DNA of 36,548 bases, taken from assembly GCA_027858745.1 (NCBI GenBank), contig JAQICB010000125.1, positions 1-36,548 of the forward strand, read 5' to 3'. The notes under the pieces are model-generated. The model ran no database searches, was not told where the DNA came from, and saw only the letters and a program-made list of their open reading frames with translations. This DNA is from Bacteroidales bacterium (GTDB lineage Bacteria; Bacteroidota; Bacteroidia; Bacteroidales; UBA1715). The translations under genes were made by a program, and so were the position numbers. This document shows, in pieces, positions 1 through 9,377 of the stretch (positions are counted from its first letter, which is position 1; each line of letters opens with the position of its first letter).

Positions 1-417
1 TTATCAAGGCAAATTATTGAATAATAGCGAGCTATTGTGAAATAATTTAACGCAGAAAAACTGTTTTTTATGCAAAGCATACTTTTCCCGCTTATAAACA
101 GCAATCTTCAGCTCAAAAATAATTTAAAATAATCCGTTATTATTTCATTATTTTTGATTGAACCTCACTATTTATAAGCGTTCTGAACCTAAAAAATTAT
201 ATCGAACTCAGGGTAATAGTTATTTTGCGAGAGTAATGCTTTTTTATGATCTTTTACTTGTCGTGAAATTATTCATGAAATTGTATGAACATCTCACATT
301 GTAATGCAAAATGAAATAATAAAAGACAATCTCATTCGTAACATCTAATTTTAATTAATTTCATATGCCAACGGGGGGTGAAATAATTAGCATAGGGGGG
401 TACGTTTTAGGAAAATC

Positions 418-1455
418 TCACCGTCCCCAATCAGTATCCTTCACCCAATCTACAATAAACTTTGCTTTTACATCAGATAATCCGGGCATAAATCCGTGAC
501 CGAGATTGAAAATCCAGTTTTGGTTGGTTCTTCCGAATGCTTTATACGATTCGAGAGTTTTACATATATCATCTTCTGATGCATATAAAAGGCGGGGGTC
601 GATATTTCCTTGTATGCCAATTTCGGGATGTAATAATCTTCGGGCTTCATCTAAGGGTGTTTGCCAATCAATACTCACAAAATCGCCATGCTCGGGGGTC
701 AGCTCTTGTAAGCCGATACCAATTCCTTTCGGGAAAAAGACAAAAGGCATATGTTCTTCACGTGCCTTGCGAACCATGCGTGATACATGAGGTAAGACTA
801 ATTTTTTATACAGATTAAAGGGAATAAGTCCGGCATGTGTGTCGAATAGTTGAAACATATCAATATTGTGGTCTGTTTGTGCCGACATATATTCTATTGA
901 GATGTCTGTAATAATCTGAAGTAAGCGATCAGTTTCCTTCGGATGTTGATAGATAAACTGTATTGCATCAGGAAAATCTGCTTTTTTATGAAAGCCTTGC
1001 AGCATGTAGAGTAAGACCGTAAAAGGAGACCCGCAAAAACCGATTAATGCAGTATTGTCATCTTTTTTTTCTTGAATTGCGTCAATAACATTATAAATAT
1101 ACTGCAATTTCTCTGTATCGGCTTTAAGTAATGATGAAGGTGAATTCGTTGAAAGCAGTGATTTTGAAAATTCAGGACCAGAATCGGGGAATTGCACATC
1201 CAGTCCTAAAGCCTGAGGAATTACTAAAATGTCTGAAAACATAATTGCTGCATCAACGCCTAAGTCTTCAATAGGCATAAGTGTAACATCCGCAGCAAGT
1301 TGCGGATCACGCATGAGTTCTCGAAAAGAATATGATTCTTTTAATGCACGATACCGCGGTAAAATTCGTCCCGCCTGTCGCATAAACCACACCGGAGGGC
1401 GTTCTGTTGCTTCGCCGCGAAGTGTGCGTTTGAGTATATTATCATTATTTGTCAT
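418..1455 (-). CDS. hemE: Uroporphyrinogen decarboxylase
   Basis: 345 aa ORF; N-terminal RPPVWFMRQAGRILPRYR and GFCGSPFTVLLYML motifs typical of HemE; follows hemL on the same strand with an 11 bp overlap. Confidence 0.97.
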   Translation of the reverse strand: MTNNDNILKRTLRGEATERPPVWFMRQAGRILPRYRALKESYSFRELMRDPQLAADVTLMPIEDLGVDAAIMFSDILVIPQALGLDVQFPDSGPEFSKSLLSTNSPSSLLKADTEKLQYIYNVIDAIQEKKDDNTALIGFCGSPFTVLLYMLQGFHKKADFPDAIQFIYQHPKETDRLLQIITDISIEYMSAQTDHNIDMFQLFDTHAGLIPFNLYKKLVLPHVSRMVRKAREEHMPFVFFPKGIGIGLQELTPEHGDFVSIDWQTPLDEARRLLHPEIGIQGNIDPRLLYASEDDICKTLESYKAFGRTNQNWIFNLGHGFMPGLSDVKAKFIVDWVKDTDWGR

Positions 1456-2758
1456 ATAATTCTTGTTTTACTGATTGTAAAGCAACTTTATGAGCAGAAA
1501 TGGTTTTTTCAATATCTTCAGGAGAATGAGCTAATCCGAGGAATGCCGCTTCGTATTGTGAGGGAGCGTAATAGATTCCCTCATGTAATGAAGTCCTGAA
1601 AAAGTGCATATACGCATCAATATTGCATGTCGATACGTCCGTAAAGGAATTCACGGCGGGATGATCGGTGAAAAATTGCGTAAACATAGAACCAACACGG
1701 TTAAACACAATAGGAATACCGACCGCTGAAATATTTTCACGAATGCCGGCTTCGAGTATTTCAGCAGATTTTTCGAGTTGCTCGTACCATTCAGGATGAG
1801 TATTAAGTAGGTGTAGAGTGGTGTACCCAACAGCCATGGCAAGCGGGTTCCCCGAAAGTGTACCCGCTTGATACACCGGCCCCTTAGGAGCCAAATGTTC
1901 CATTATTTCTTTTTTTCCGCCGTATGCACCTACCGGCATACCGCCGCCGATAATTTTCCCGAAACAGGTTAAGTCAGGGGTAATATTAAATCGTTTTTGA
2001 GCACCGCCCGAAGAGAGACGAAATCCGGTCATTACCTCATCAAAAATAAGAAGAGCACCATACTGTGCACATAATTTTTGAACTGCTTCTAAAAAGCCGT
2101 TTTGTGGCACAATCACCCCCATATTTCCGGTTACCGGTTCTATTATCACCCCTGCAATATCTTCGGGATATTCCCGAAAAAGGGATTCAACAGATTCAAT
2201 TTCATTATATTTTGCGAGTAATGTATCTTGTGCAACACCTTCTGTTACCCCCGGTGAATTGGGATTTCCGTGCGTAAGAGCACCAGAGCCGGCCTGAATT
2301 AAAAAACTGTCGCCATGACCATGATAGCAGCCTTCAAATTTTATAATTTTATTACGTTTAGTATATCCGCGTGCGAGACGAACTGCACTCATTGTTGCTT
2401 CGGTACCTGAATTTACCATACGCACTAAATCAACAGACGGAACCATGCGGGTAACTAATTCTGCAATGCGGGTTTCTATTTCTGTTGGTGCACCAAAACT
2501 AATACCTTTGTGCATAGTTTCGTTGAGGGCAGAAAGCACCTCATCGTGTGCATGTCCCAATATTGCCGGTCCCCACGAAGCAACATAGTCAATAAATGTA
2601 TTTCCGTCAATATCAGTTATTTTAGAACCTTTAGCTGAATCAATAAATAAAGGATCAATGCCGGTGTTTTTGAATGACCGTGCCGGAGAGTTTACCCCGC
2701 CCGGAATATACTTTTGTGCTTCCGTAAAAGCCCGTGAACTGTGAGAATTGCTAATCAT
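1445..2758 (-). CDS. hemL: Glutamate-1-semialdehyde 2,1-aminomutase
   Basis: 437 aa; IPGGVNSPARSF, NSGTEATMSAVRLARG, LIFDEVMTGFR and PLP-lysine context CFGKIIGGGMPVGAYGG. Confidence 0.97.
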   Translation of the reverse strand: MISNSHSSRAFTEAQKYIPGGVNSPARSFKNTGIDPLFIDSAKGSKITDIDGNTFIDYVASWGPAILGHAHDEVLSALNETMHKGISFGAPTEIETRIAELVTRMVPSVDLVRMVNSGTEATMSAVRLARGYTKRNKIIKFEGCYHGHGDSFLIQAGSGALTHGNPNSPGVTEGVAQDTLLAKYNEIESVESLFREYPEDIAGVIIEPVTGNMGVIVPQNGFLEAVQKLCAQYGALLIFDEVMTGFRLSSGGAQKRFNITPDLTCFGKIIGGGMPVGAYGGKKEIMEHLAPKGPVYQAGTLSGNPLAMAVGYTTLHLLNTHPEWYEQLEKSAEILEAGIRENISAVGIPIVFNRVGSMFTQFFTDHPAVNSFTDVSTCNIDAYMHFFRTSLHEGIYYAPSQYEAAFLGLAHSPEDIEKTISAHKVALQSVKQELYDK

Positions 2759-2767
2759 AAAAAAAAT

Positions 2768-3736
2768 TTATACTAATTTTGAAATAATATCTTGTGTGTG
2801 ATAACTTATTATTATATCCGCCCCTGCTCGTTTCATAGATTGGAGCATTTCCATAACCAATGATTCTTCGTCTATCCATCCTTGCAAGCCAGCAGCTTTC
2901 ACCATTGAATATTCACCACTTACGTTATATGCAGCAACAGGTACATGTACTTGTTCCTTAATCGTTTTTATCACGTCGAGGTAACTCAGTGCCGGTTTTA
3001 CCATCACAATATCAGCACCTTCGGCAATATCCAATTCCACTTCCCGGATAGCTTCGCGAACATTCGGCGGATTCATTTGATATGTTTTTCTGTCGCCAAA
3101 CTGTGGTGAACTTTGTGCTGCATCGCGAAACGGACCGTAAAATGCAGAGGCATATTTCGCCGAATATGACATAATTGGTATTTTCTCAAAATTTCGGGTA
3201 TCTAATTCTCGACGGATAGCACCAATGCGGCCATCCATCATATCACTCGGAGCAATCATATCAACTCCTGCCGAGGCTAAGGAAACGGACTGCTTCTTGA
3301 GTGTCTGTAGAGTCAAATCATTATCCACATCACCATCCACAATTGTTCCGCAATGTCCGTGAGTAGTGTATTCACAATTGCATACGTCAGCTATGACAAA
3401 TAAATTGGGTACCTGTTTCTTTATAAGTCGAATGGCGTTTTGAATGAGACCATCCTCTTCGCATGCACACAACCCGGTATCATCTTTTTTATCCGGAATG
3501 CCAAATAATATAATTGAGGTAACACCGCTTTCATACAATCGCTTACATTCGTCAATTACAGTGTCTGTTGAAAACTGAAAAATTCCCGGCATAGAGGAAA
3601 TTTCGCGGGTGATGCCCGAACCAAAATGAATAAAAACAGGCATAATCAAATCGCTACGATGCACATGATGTTCTTGCACCATATTCCGAAGCGTTGCATT
3701 GTACCGTAATCTGCGAAGACGTGTATTTGGAAACAT
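2768..3736 (-). CDS. hemB: Delta-aminolevulinic acid dehydratase (porphobilinogen synthase)
   Basis: 322 aa; metal-site cysteines DVCNCEYTTHGHCG; IVMVKPALSYLDVI and AAYNVSGEY motifs. Confidence 0.97.
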   Translation of the reverse strand: MFPNTRLRRLRYNATLRNMVQEHHVHRSDLIMPVFIHFGSGITREISSMPGIFQFSTDTVIDECKRLYESGVTSIILFGIPDKKDDTGLCACEEDGLIQNAIRLIKKQVPNLFVIADVCNCEYTTHGHCGTIVDGDVDNDLTLQTLKKQSVSLASAGVDMIAPSDMMDGRIGAIRRELDTRNFEKIPIMSYSAKYASAFYGPFRDAAQSSPQFGDRKTYQMNPPNVREAIREVELDIAEGADIVMVKPALSYLDVIKTIKEQVHVPVAAYNVSGEYSMVKAAGLQGWIDEESLVMEMLQSMKRAGADIIISYHTQDIISKLV

Positions 3737-3784
3737 AAGGTATTATTTTTGGACTAAAATAATAAAAAAATAGAACTGAGCCGA

Positions 3785-4765
3785 TTATTTCAGCTTTTTT
3801 TGCATGCGAAACATAATTGGCAAATGGTCACTATATCCCCCGAGATAATATGAACCACGATATGTTCGTCGTGGTGCTGTTTTTCCGTTTTTGAACTCTT
3901 GCAACATAAAATCATGCGAAATGATTGAAAAATAATAGCTGTGATTTTGTGACATGGTTTCTGATATATAACAATGGTCCAATTCATTCCACACGCTTTT
4001 ATACACATATGTTCCTTCATGCAATGAATCAGTAACTTTTATTATTTTATTTTCAGAAAGACTTGAAATTAATAATTGTGGAGCATCGTTATGAGGATAA
4101 TCATTAAAATCTCCCAAAATAACAATTTGGGCATGAGGTTTATTGTCATACACCGTACTAATTGCATCTATCAATACATTCATTGCCGCAATTCGTTTGT
4201 ATTCGCTTTGAGCCGTACCGCCGTATCGAGAAGGAAAATGACACATAAATACATGTATGGTATCATTCCACTCACGTATAATACCGGTAACATGCAAAAT
4301 ATCGCGTGTTCGCAGTTGTGGCTGTTTTTTAAATCGCACCGGCAGAGCTGTATCGTGCAATACTTGAAACGTTTCCGGATTGTACGCCATTGCTACATCT
4401 ATTCCCCGACGATCCTCCGATTCGTGGTGAATAATGCTGTATCGCATTTTCGACAATACTGTTTTTCCCACCAAATCACGGAGACATTTTTTATTTTCAA
4501 TTTCAGCCACACCAATTATATCAGGCGGATTCCATTTGCCGGCAGCGATAATAACTTTTGAGAGATTGTTGAGTTTTTGGTAATATCTCCATGTATTCCA
4601 TTCTTTAGAACCTTCAGGTGTAAATTCACCGTCACGAACCTGTGGGGAATTTATAGTGTCAAACAAATTCTCGACATTATAAAAAAGTAGAGAAAAAGGA
4701 GCATTCTGTTGAGCAGAAGCACTCAGACTTAGTATGAGAAGCCAAAAAATAAGTATATTATTCAT
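3785..4765 (-). CDS. Endonuclease/exonuclease/phosphatase family protein, secreted
   Basis: FYNVENLFDT, GVAEIEN, ILGDFNDYPHND and SDHLPIMF motifs; ORF track starts at 4786, but the ATG at 4765 gives a clean signal peptide (MNNILIFWLLILSLSASAQ). Confidence 0.88.
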   Translation of the reverse strand: MNNILIFWLLILSLSASAQQNAPFSLLFYNVENLFDTINSPQVRDGEFTPEGSKEWNTWRYYQKLNNLSKVIIAAGKWNPPDIIGVAEIENKKCLRDLVGKTVLSKMRYSIIHHESEDRRGIDVAMAYNPETFQVLHDTALPVRFKKQPQLRTRDILHVTGIIREWNDTIHVFMCHFPSRYGGTAQSEYKRIAAMNVLIDAISTVYDNKPHAQIVILGDFNDYPHNDAPQLLISSLSENKIIKVTDSLHEGTYVYKSVWNELDHCYISETMSQNHSYYFSIISHDFMLQEFKNGKTAPRRTYRGSYYLGGYSDHLPIMFRMQKKLK

Positions 4766-6173
4766 TACTAAAAAATTCATATGCACCGAGGTCAGGTTTT
4801 CCGTCTTCTATGCGCGACTGTTCTCGAATATCAAGTGGTACATCGGTAGCAATTTCTATGTTGCCGGTATCTTGAGCTTGCGATAAGGTGTCGAGCGTAA
4901 AAATATCTTCATGTATATTTCGAAATAAATTTTCTGTGGCATCATATTCAAAGCTCTCAGTGAAATATTCTGCTAAATCACCGGTAATATCCTGTTTTAC
5001 CAAACAATTGGAAAACGAAACCGGTAATGACTCTTCATTGAGAGACGAGATTTCAATTTCATTTTTCATTTTGCCAACAATAATTGAATTGGCACAGGAA
5101 AAGGATTCTAACAGAAGAGAGCTTTCGGTAGATAAATTATAATTACTAATGTTTACCGACGGTACATAATTTCTGCCACTGATTGTTCCCGTATTTACAA
5201 TAGTTATATGTTTAAACGAATATGTGCCGCCTTGCAATGCCATAATGTAGTTGTTTGCCTGAGCAAGGACACAATTTGAGCTTTCGATAGATGCATTTTG
5301 TGCAAAAATAACATTCGACGACATTCGTCTGATAATAGTATTGTGCAGAGAAAGAGAAACCTGAGATTCTTCGGTACCATAAATAAGCAACCCGTTTACC
5401 CCATTTTGAATAATTGCATAATTAATAGTGTTATTTGTACTTGTTTTGGAAAAAATAATACTTCCCCATTGCCCGGGTAACATTTCAAAAGCTTGTTCTA
5501 TGCGGTTCGACGAAAATGTAACCGGTTTATCATGTGTCCCGTTTATGAGTAATGTGCCATTAATAATAAGATTGGCGTATTTATGTAAATACACCCGCAC
5601 TCCCGCCTCAATTGTGAGGGTGTCGCCTTGGTTAATTACCAACGAATCTTTTATTATGTATGGTTTCGCCGACGATAAGGTAATGCTTCCCGACGTTTCT
5701 GAACCACAATAAATAACATCTTGACCACTCACCGTAATCGGGATAAAATCGACGTTTGTATTATATGAAATAATGAGGGAATCTGTTGTTCCAACAAGAG
5801 TGTCAACCGTATTTTCATCTAATAATGCTTGTAAAAATATATAGATGCTGTCGTCTGCAGCAATGTGGATGTTCGAAAATGTTGAACTCGAAACCCCATT
5901 CACATTTAATAAAAACTCGGAACTATCAGCATGCAAAAGACGTATAGATTCAATAGAAATATCATTGGAATGCGGATTATAGATTTTTATATTACGAGTA
6001 ATACTTCCGGTTTGGGTAAAAATTGTGTCGAAAGAAATTTCAGGTTCAGAAAAATTTAATTTTTTTTCTGCTGATGTTATGATATCATCTTTTGTGCAAG
6101 AACCAAGCCCTGATAATAGGACTAAGGTTAATATAGTCAGGTGATTGTAGATTTTGAAAGAGTAGTTTGACAT
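4758..6173 (-). CDS. Right-handed parallel beta-helix lipoprotein (choice-of-anchor-like)
   Basis: Lipobox LSGLGSC; repeated short beta-rich segments (INGTLLINGTHDKPVTFSSN, WGSIIFSKTSTNNTINYAIIQNGVNGLLIYG); C-terminal PDLGAYEF motif. Confidence 0.75.
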   Translation of the reverse strand: MSNYSFKIYNHLTILTLVLLSGLGSCTKDDIITSAEKKLNFSEPEISFDTIFTQTGSITRNIKIYNPHSNDISIESIRLLHADSSEFLLNVNGVSSSTFSNIHIAADDSIYIFLQALLDENTVDTLVGTTDSLIISYNTNVDFIPITVSGQDVIYCGSETSGSITLSSAKPYIIKDSLVINQGDTLTIEAGVRVYLHKYANLIINGTLLINGTHDKPVTFSSNRIEQAFEMLPGQWGSIIFSKTSTNNTINYAIIQNGVNGLLIYGTEESQVSLSLHNTIIRRMSSNVIFAQNASIESSNCVLAQANNYIMALQGGTYSFKHITIVNTGTISGRNYVPSVNISNYNLSTESSLLLESFSCANSIIVGKMKNEIEISSLNEESLPVSFSNCLVKQDITGDLAEYFTESFEYDATENLFRNIHEDIFTLDTLSQAQDTGNIEIATDVPLDIREQSRIEDGKPDLGAYEFFSNE

Positions 6174-6234
6174 ATGTATGGATAAAAAATTTATACAAAT
6201 TTATATAAGAATACGGTTTCTCATTCATAAATAT

Positions 6235-6266
6235 TTTGTATTTTTTCAATTAAATAAATATCTTTG
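6235..6266 (+). promoter_or_regulatory. Putative Bacteroidota-type promoter upstream of the siaB-like gene
   Basis: TTTG (6235-6238), 20 nt spacer, TATCTTTG (6259-6266), matching the TTTG/TAnnTTTG consensus. Confidence 0.5.
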
Positions 6267-6293
6267 TTAGAATATAAGAAAAAATAAATAATC

Positions 6294-7409
6294 GTGGCAA
6301 GCGAAAAACTTGAAGATATAACATATAGTTTTAAATTGTTTGAGGGTATGCAGAAAGACAATCTCGGATATATTTATCGAGGTCTGTTTACTCAAAACAT
6401 TACTGATAATATTATTTCTCTTGCAGAGAATAATTTAGAAACTAGTGGTGAATCTTCAAAAATCAAAAAGAGAGTTTTTTCTATAATGGTAGAGTGCTTG
6501 CAAAATGTGACACGACACCAAACGCCGAAAGATTTACCTGTAGAAGATCCGGAACAAGCAGGAATTTTTGTGATTCAAAATCATAATCAGGCATATCAAA
6601 TAACATCAGGAAATGTTATTGAAAAAGGCTTAATTCCAGGATTACAAGGTATGCTTGAGCAAATTAACAGTTTAGAAAAAGAAGAATTAAAAGCATATTA
6701 CAAGAAAATTTTAGAAGACGGGAGTATTTCTGATAAAGGTGGTGCAGGTTTAGGGCTTATAGAAATGGCTCGAAAATCAGGTAACAAATTATTTTTTGAT
6801 TTTAAAGATTTAAGCTCGCAGCTGTCGTATTTTTATCTTCATACTGCTATTTCAAAAGATTCAGAAAACACTTTTGATTCTATAGATTTGAATAATATTA
6901 AAAATTTGCATGAAATTATTATTCAAAAAAATATCATGCTTATTTTTAATGGTTGTTTGAATCAAGATAGCCTTATTAGTTTATTGTCTATAATCGAAAG
7001 TCAATCGATTGGAGCAGTTGAGGTTAAAAAGAAATTATTTAATATTATGGTTGAAATGCTCCAAAATATTGTAAAACATGGAGTGAAAAAGGGAGATGAA
7101 TTAGGTGGCAATCCCGGAATTTTCTTTTTGTCAGAGAATAAAAATTCATATACATTAAGTACGGGAAATTATATTTCAAAAGACATGGTAAAGCCATTTT
7201 CAGAAAAATTAGATCATGTCAATTCCTTAGAGGGAGACGATTTAGACATGTTCTACACAAAACGCTTGCTGAATTTTGATATTGACAGCAGCAAAGAAGC
7301 CGGACTCGGAATCATTGATTTACGTATGAAAAGTGGCAGCAAATTGTTATATTCTTTTTCAGACATTAATGATTCTATTTCGTTTTTTTCATTACAAGTA
7401 ACTATATAA
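6294..7409 (+). CDS. Two-domain SiaB-like (DUF6272) GHKL-type protein kinase, tandem internal duplication
   Basis: GTG start; two homologous halves each with an N-box (VECLQNVTRH / VEMLQNIVKH) and a G-box (GGAGLGLIEMARKSGNKL / EAGLGIIDLRMKSGSKL). Confidence 0.8.
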   Translation: MASEKLEDITYSFKLFEGMQKDNLGYIYRGLFTQNITDNIISLAENNLETSGESSKIKKRVFSIMVECLQNVTRHQTPKDLPVEDPEQAGIFVIQNHNQAYQITSGNVIEKGLIPGLQGMLEQINSLEKEELKAYYKKILEDGSISDKGGAGLGLIEMARKSGNKLFFDFKDLSSQLSYFYLHTAISKDSENTFDSIDLNNIKNLHEIIIQKNIMLIFNGCLNQDSLISLLSIIESQSIGAVEVKKKLFNIMVEMLQNIVKHGVKKGDELGGNPGIFFLSENKNSYTLSTGNYISKDMVKPFSEKLDHVNSLEGDDLDMFYTKRLLNFDIDSSKEAGLGIIDLRMKSGSKLLYSFSDINDSISFFSLQVTI

Positions 7410-7411
7410 CT

Positions 7412-7792
7412 ATGAGGCCATTAATTATTGAAAAAACAGATGAAACTCCGGAAATAATTTTAAATCCGGACGCGAATACCTATAAAATATCGTATCGTTC
7501 GTTGCCTGAAAATGCGAATGGCTTTTATGCTCCCGTTTTTCAGTGGCTCGAAGAGTTTGCACAATCGCCGATAGAAGATATTCAATTTGTTTTTGAATTG
7601 GAATATTTTAATACAGCGTCTGCGAAACAAATTGCGAAAATTTTACTTATTCTTGAAAAGATTTATCAAAAAACTGATTTGGAAATCGTGTGGCGATACA
7701 AAAAAGAAGATGTAGATATGATGTCGTCAGGTATTCGCTATTCTAAATTATTGGATGTTGAGTTTTCTCTTGAAGAGGTTCCTGATAATTAA
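7412..7792 (+). CDS. SiaC family regulatory phosphoprotein (DUF1987)
   Basis: 126 aa; FELEYFNTASAKQIAKILLILEKI motif with Thr at residue 68; 2 nt after the upstream kinase ORF. Confidence 0.87.
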   Translation: MRPLIIEKTDETPEIILNPDANTYKISYRSLPENANGFYAPVFQWLEEFAQSPIEDIQFVFELEYFNTASAKQIAKILLILEKIYQKTDLEIVWRYKKEDVDMMSSGIRYSKLLDVEFSLEEVPDN

Positions 7793-7935
7793 AATAATAT
7801 ATGCTGTATGTGTATATAACGTCGGGTCGATACGATTTTTCGGAAATCTTCAGTTGTGTGTAAAATGCTGATTTTCTCTTTGATTTATCCGACCAAAAAA
7901 AATACGTCGAGTTGACGTTTTATAAATTCGTATTC

Positions 7936-8910
7936 ATGAGCACATATTTTTTTACCGATTGTATATCCGATGATTTAAAACGATTTAATTCTTTATTTAA
8001 AAAAGAAGTCCGTTCAAAAAATAGTCTTTTCTCTCTCATTACTTCGTATATTTTAAGAACAAAAGGGAAGCAACTTCGTCCGACTCTTGTTTTTTTAACC
8101 GCAAAAATGTGTGGCGGTATTACCGAAGCAAGTTATTCGGGAGCGTGTATGGTTGAGTTAATGCATACAGCAACTCTTATTCACGATGATGTGGTTGATG
8201 ATGCGATAAAACGTCGCGGTTTTTTTTCAATTAATGCTCTTTGGAAAAATAAGGCAAGTGTTCTTATGGGTGATTATTTTTTGGCAAAAGGTCTGTTATA
8301 TGCTCTTGAACGAAATCATATTTCCTTATTGCATATCATTTCAACTGCGGTGAAAGAAATGAGTGAAGGTGAAATTTTGCAAATAGAAAAAAATAGGTCG
8401 TTTTCGAATAATGAAGAAACATACTATGAAATAATCGAGAAAAAAACCGCAAGTTTATTTGTTGCAGCTATGAATGCAGGAGTCGAATCAACTGCTCTTG
8501 CAAGTGAGCAAACAAAAGAGAAGGTGAGCGAAATGGCTCATTTTATGGGACTTGCTTTTCAAATAAAAGATGACCTTTTAGATTTTTCTAAAACTTCATT
8601 GACTGGTAAGCCAACATGGAATGATTTGAAAGAGCAAAAAATGACTCTGCCTATTATTTATGCATTAAGCCAAGCTCCGCATAAAGAACAAAAACATATC
8701 GTAAAACGCTTCTACAATAAAAAGTATACGACAGCGGATTATAAGGAAATTATCAGTTTTATTTCTCAATACAAAGGATTTGAATATGCCGAACGTAAAA
8801 TTGAAGAACTCTGTTCAAAAGCACAACAAATAGTTGAAACATTCGAAGAATCGGAAGCCCGTGATGCCTTTCTTAACTTGATATCGTATATTTCTACTCG
8901 TGAAAAATAA
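7936..8910 (+). CDS. Polyprenyl synthetase (all-trans prenyl diphosphate synthase)
   Basis: First Asp-rich motif LIHDDVVDDA and second IKDDLLDF; KQLRPTLVFLTAK; ATG at 7936 preferred over the TTG at 7912. Confidence 0.93.
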   Translation: MSTYFFTDCISDDLKRFNSLFKKEVRSKNSLFSLITSYILRTKGKQLRPTLVFLTAKMCGGITEASYSGACMVELMHTATLIHDDVVDDAIKRRGFFSINALWKNKASVLMGDYFLAKGLLYALERNHISLLHIISTAVKEMSEGEILQIEKNRSFSNNEETYYEIIEKKTASLFVAAMNAGVESTALASEQTKEKVSEMAHFMGLAFQIKDDLLDFSKTSLTGKPTWNDLKEQKMTLPIIYALSQAPHKEQKHIVKRFYNKKYTTADYKEIISFISQYKGFEYAERKIEELCSKAQQIVETFEESEARDAFLNLISYISTREK

Positions 8911-8926
8911 TAAAAACATCATTCGA

Positions 8927-8959
8927 TTGTGGAAAACAACGAAGATATATTTATCTTTG
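8927..8959 (+). promoter_or_regulatory. Putative promoter for the bactofilin gene
   Basis: TTG (8927-8929) and TATCTTTG (8952-8959), 22 nt spacing, 19 nt before ATG 8979. Confidence 0.4.
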
Positions 8960-8978
8960 TACTTCAAAAAATAGAACT

Positions 8979-9377
8979 ATGGCAAAATCAAACGAAACAA
9001 ATAGTATTTCAACAAACATGATTACAAACGGTACTAAAATTACCGGCGATATATCATGTGACAGTGATATTCGTATAGAAGGAGAACTCGAAGGTAGTCT
9101 TGTCGCAAAAGGAAAATTGGTGATAGGAAATTCAGGAAGAATTAAAGGAGAAGTAACCTGTCAGAATTGCGATGTAGAAGGTGCTCTTAATGGAAAAATA
9201 ATTACGCACGAATTATTATCTCTTCGTGAAACAGCAAAAATTACCGGCGATATTTATACCAAAAAATTGGCAATTGAACCGGGAGCTATTTTCTCCGGAA
9301 CATGTTCAATGAATGATTCCATTTCTGATAATGAAATGGCAAACAAAAAAGATATTGCAGGAAAAGAAAAAAAGTAA
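8979..9377 (+). CDS. Bactofilin (polymer-forming cytoskeletal protein)
   Basis: ITNGTKITGDISCDSDIRIEGELEGSLVAKGKLVIGNSGRIKGEV: hydrophobic-repeat beta-helix pattern of DUF583/bactofilins. Confidence 0.93.
   Translation: MAKSNETNSISTNMITNGTKITGDISCDSDIRIEGELEGSLVAKGKLVIGNSGRIKGEVTCQNCDVEGALNGKIITHELLSLRETAKITGDIYTKKLAIEPGAIFSGTCSMNDSISDNEMANKKDIAGKEKK

Noticed and set aside
1-417. Possible degraded gene or ncRNA in the leading non-coding region
   Set aside because: No ORF of useful length and no strong conserved structure beyond AT-rich hairpins; the region is cut by the window edge
4076-4561. 161 aa plus-strand ORF opposite the endonuclease gene
   Set aside because: The minus-strand frame carries clear EEP-family motifs; the plus frame is an antisense artefact
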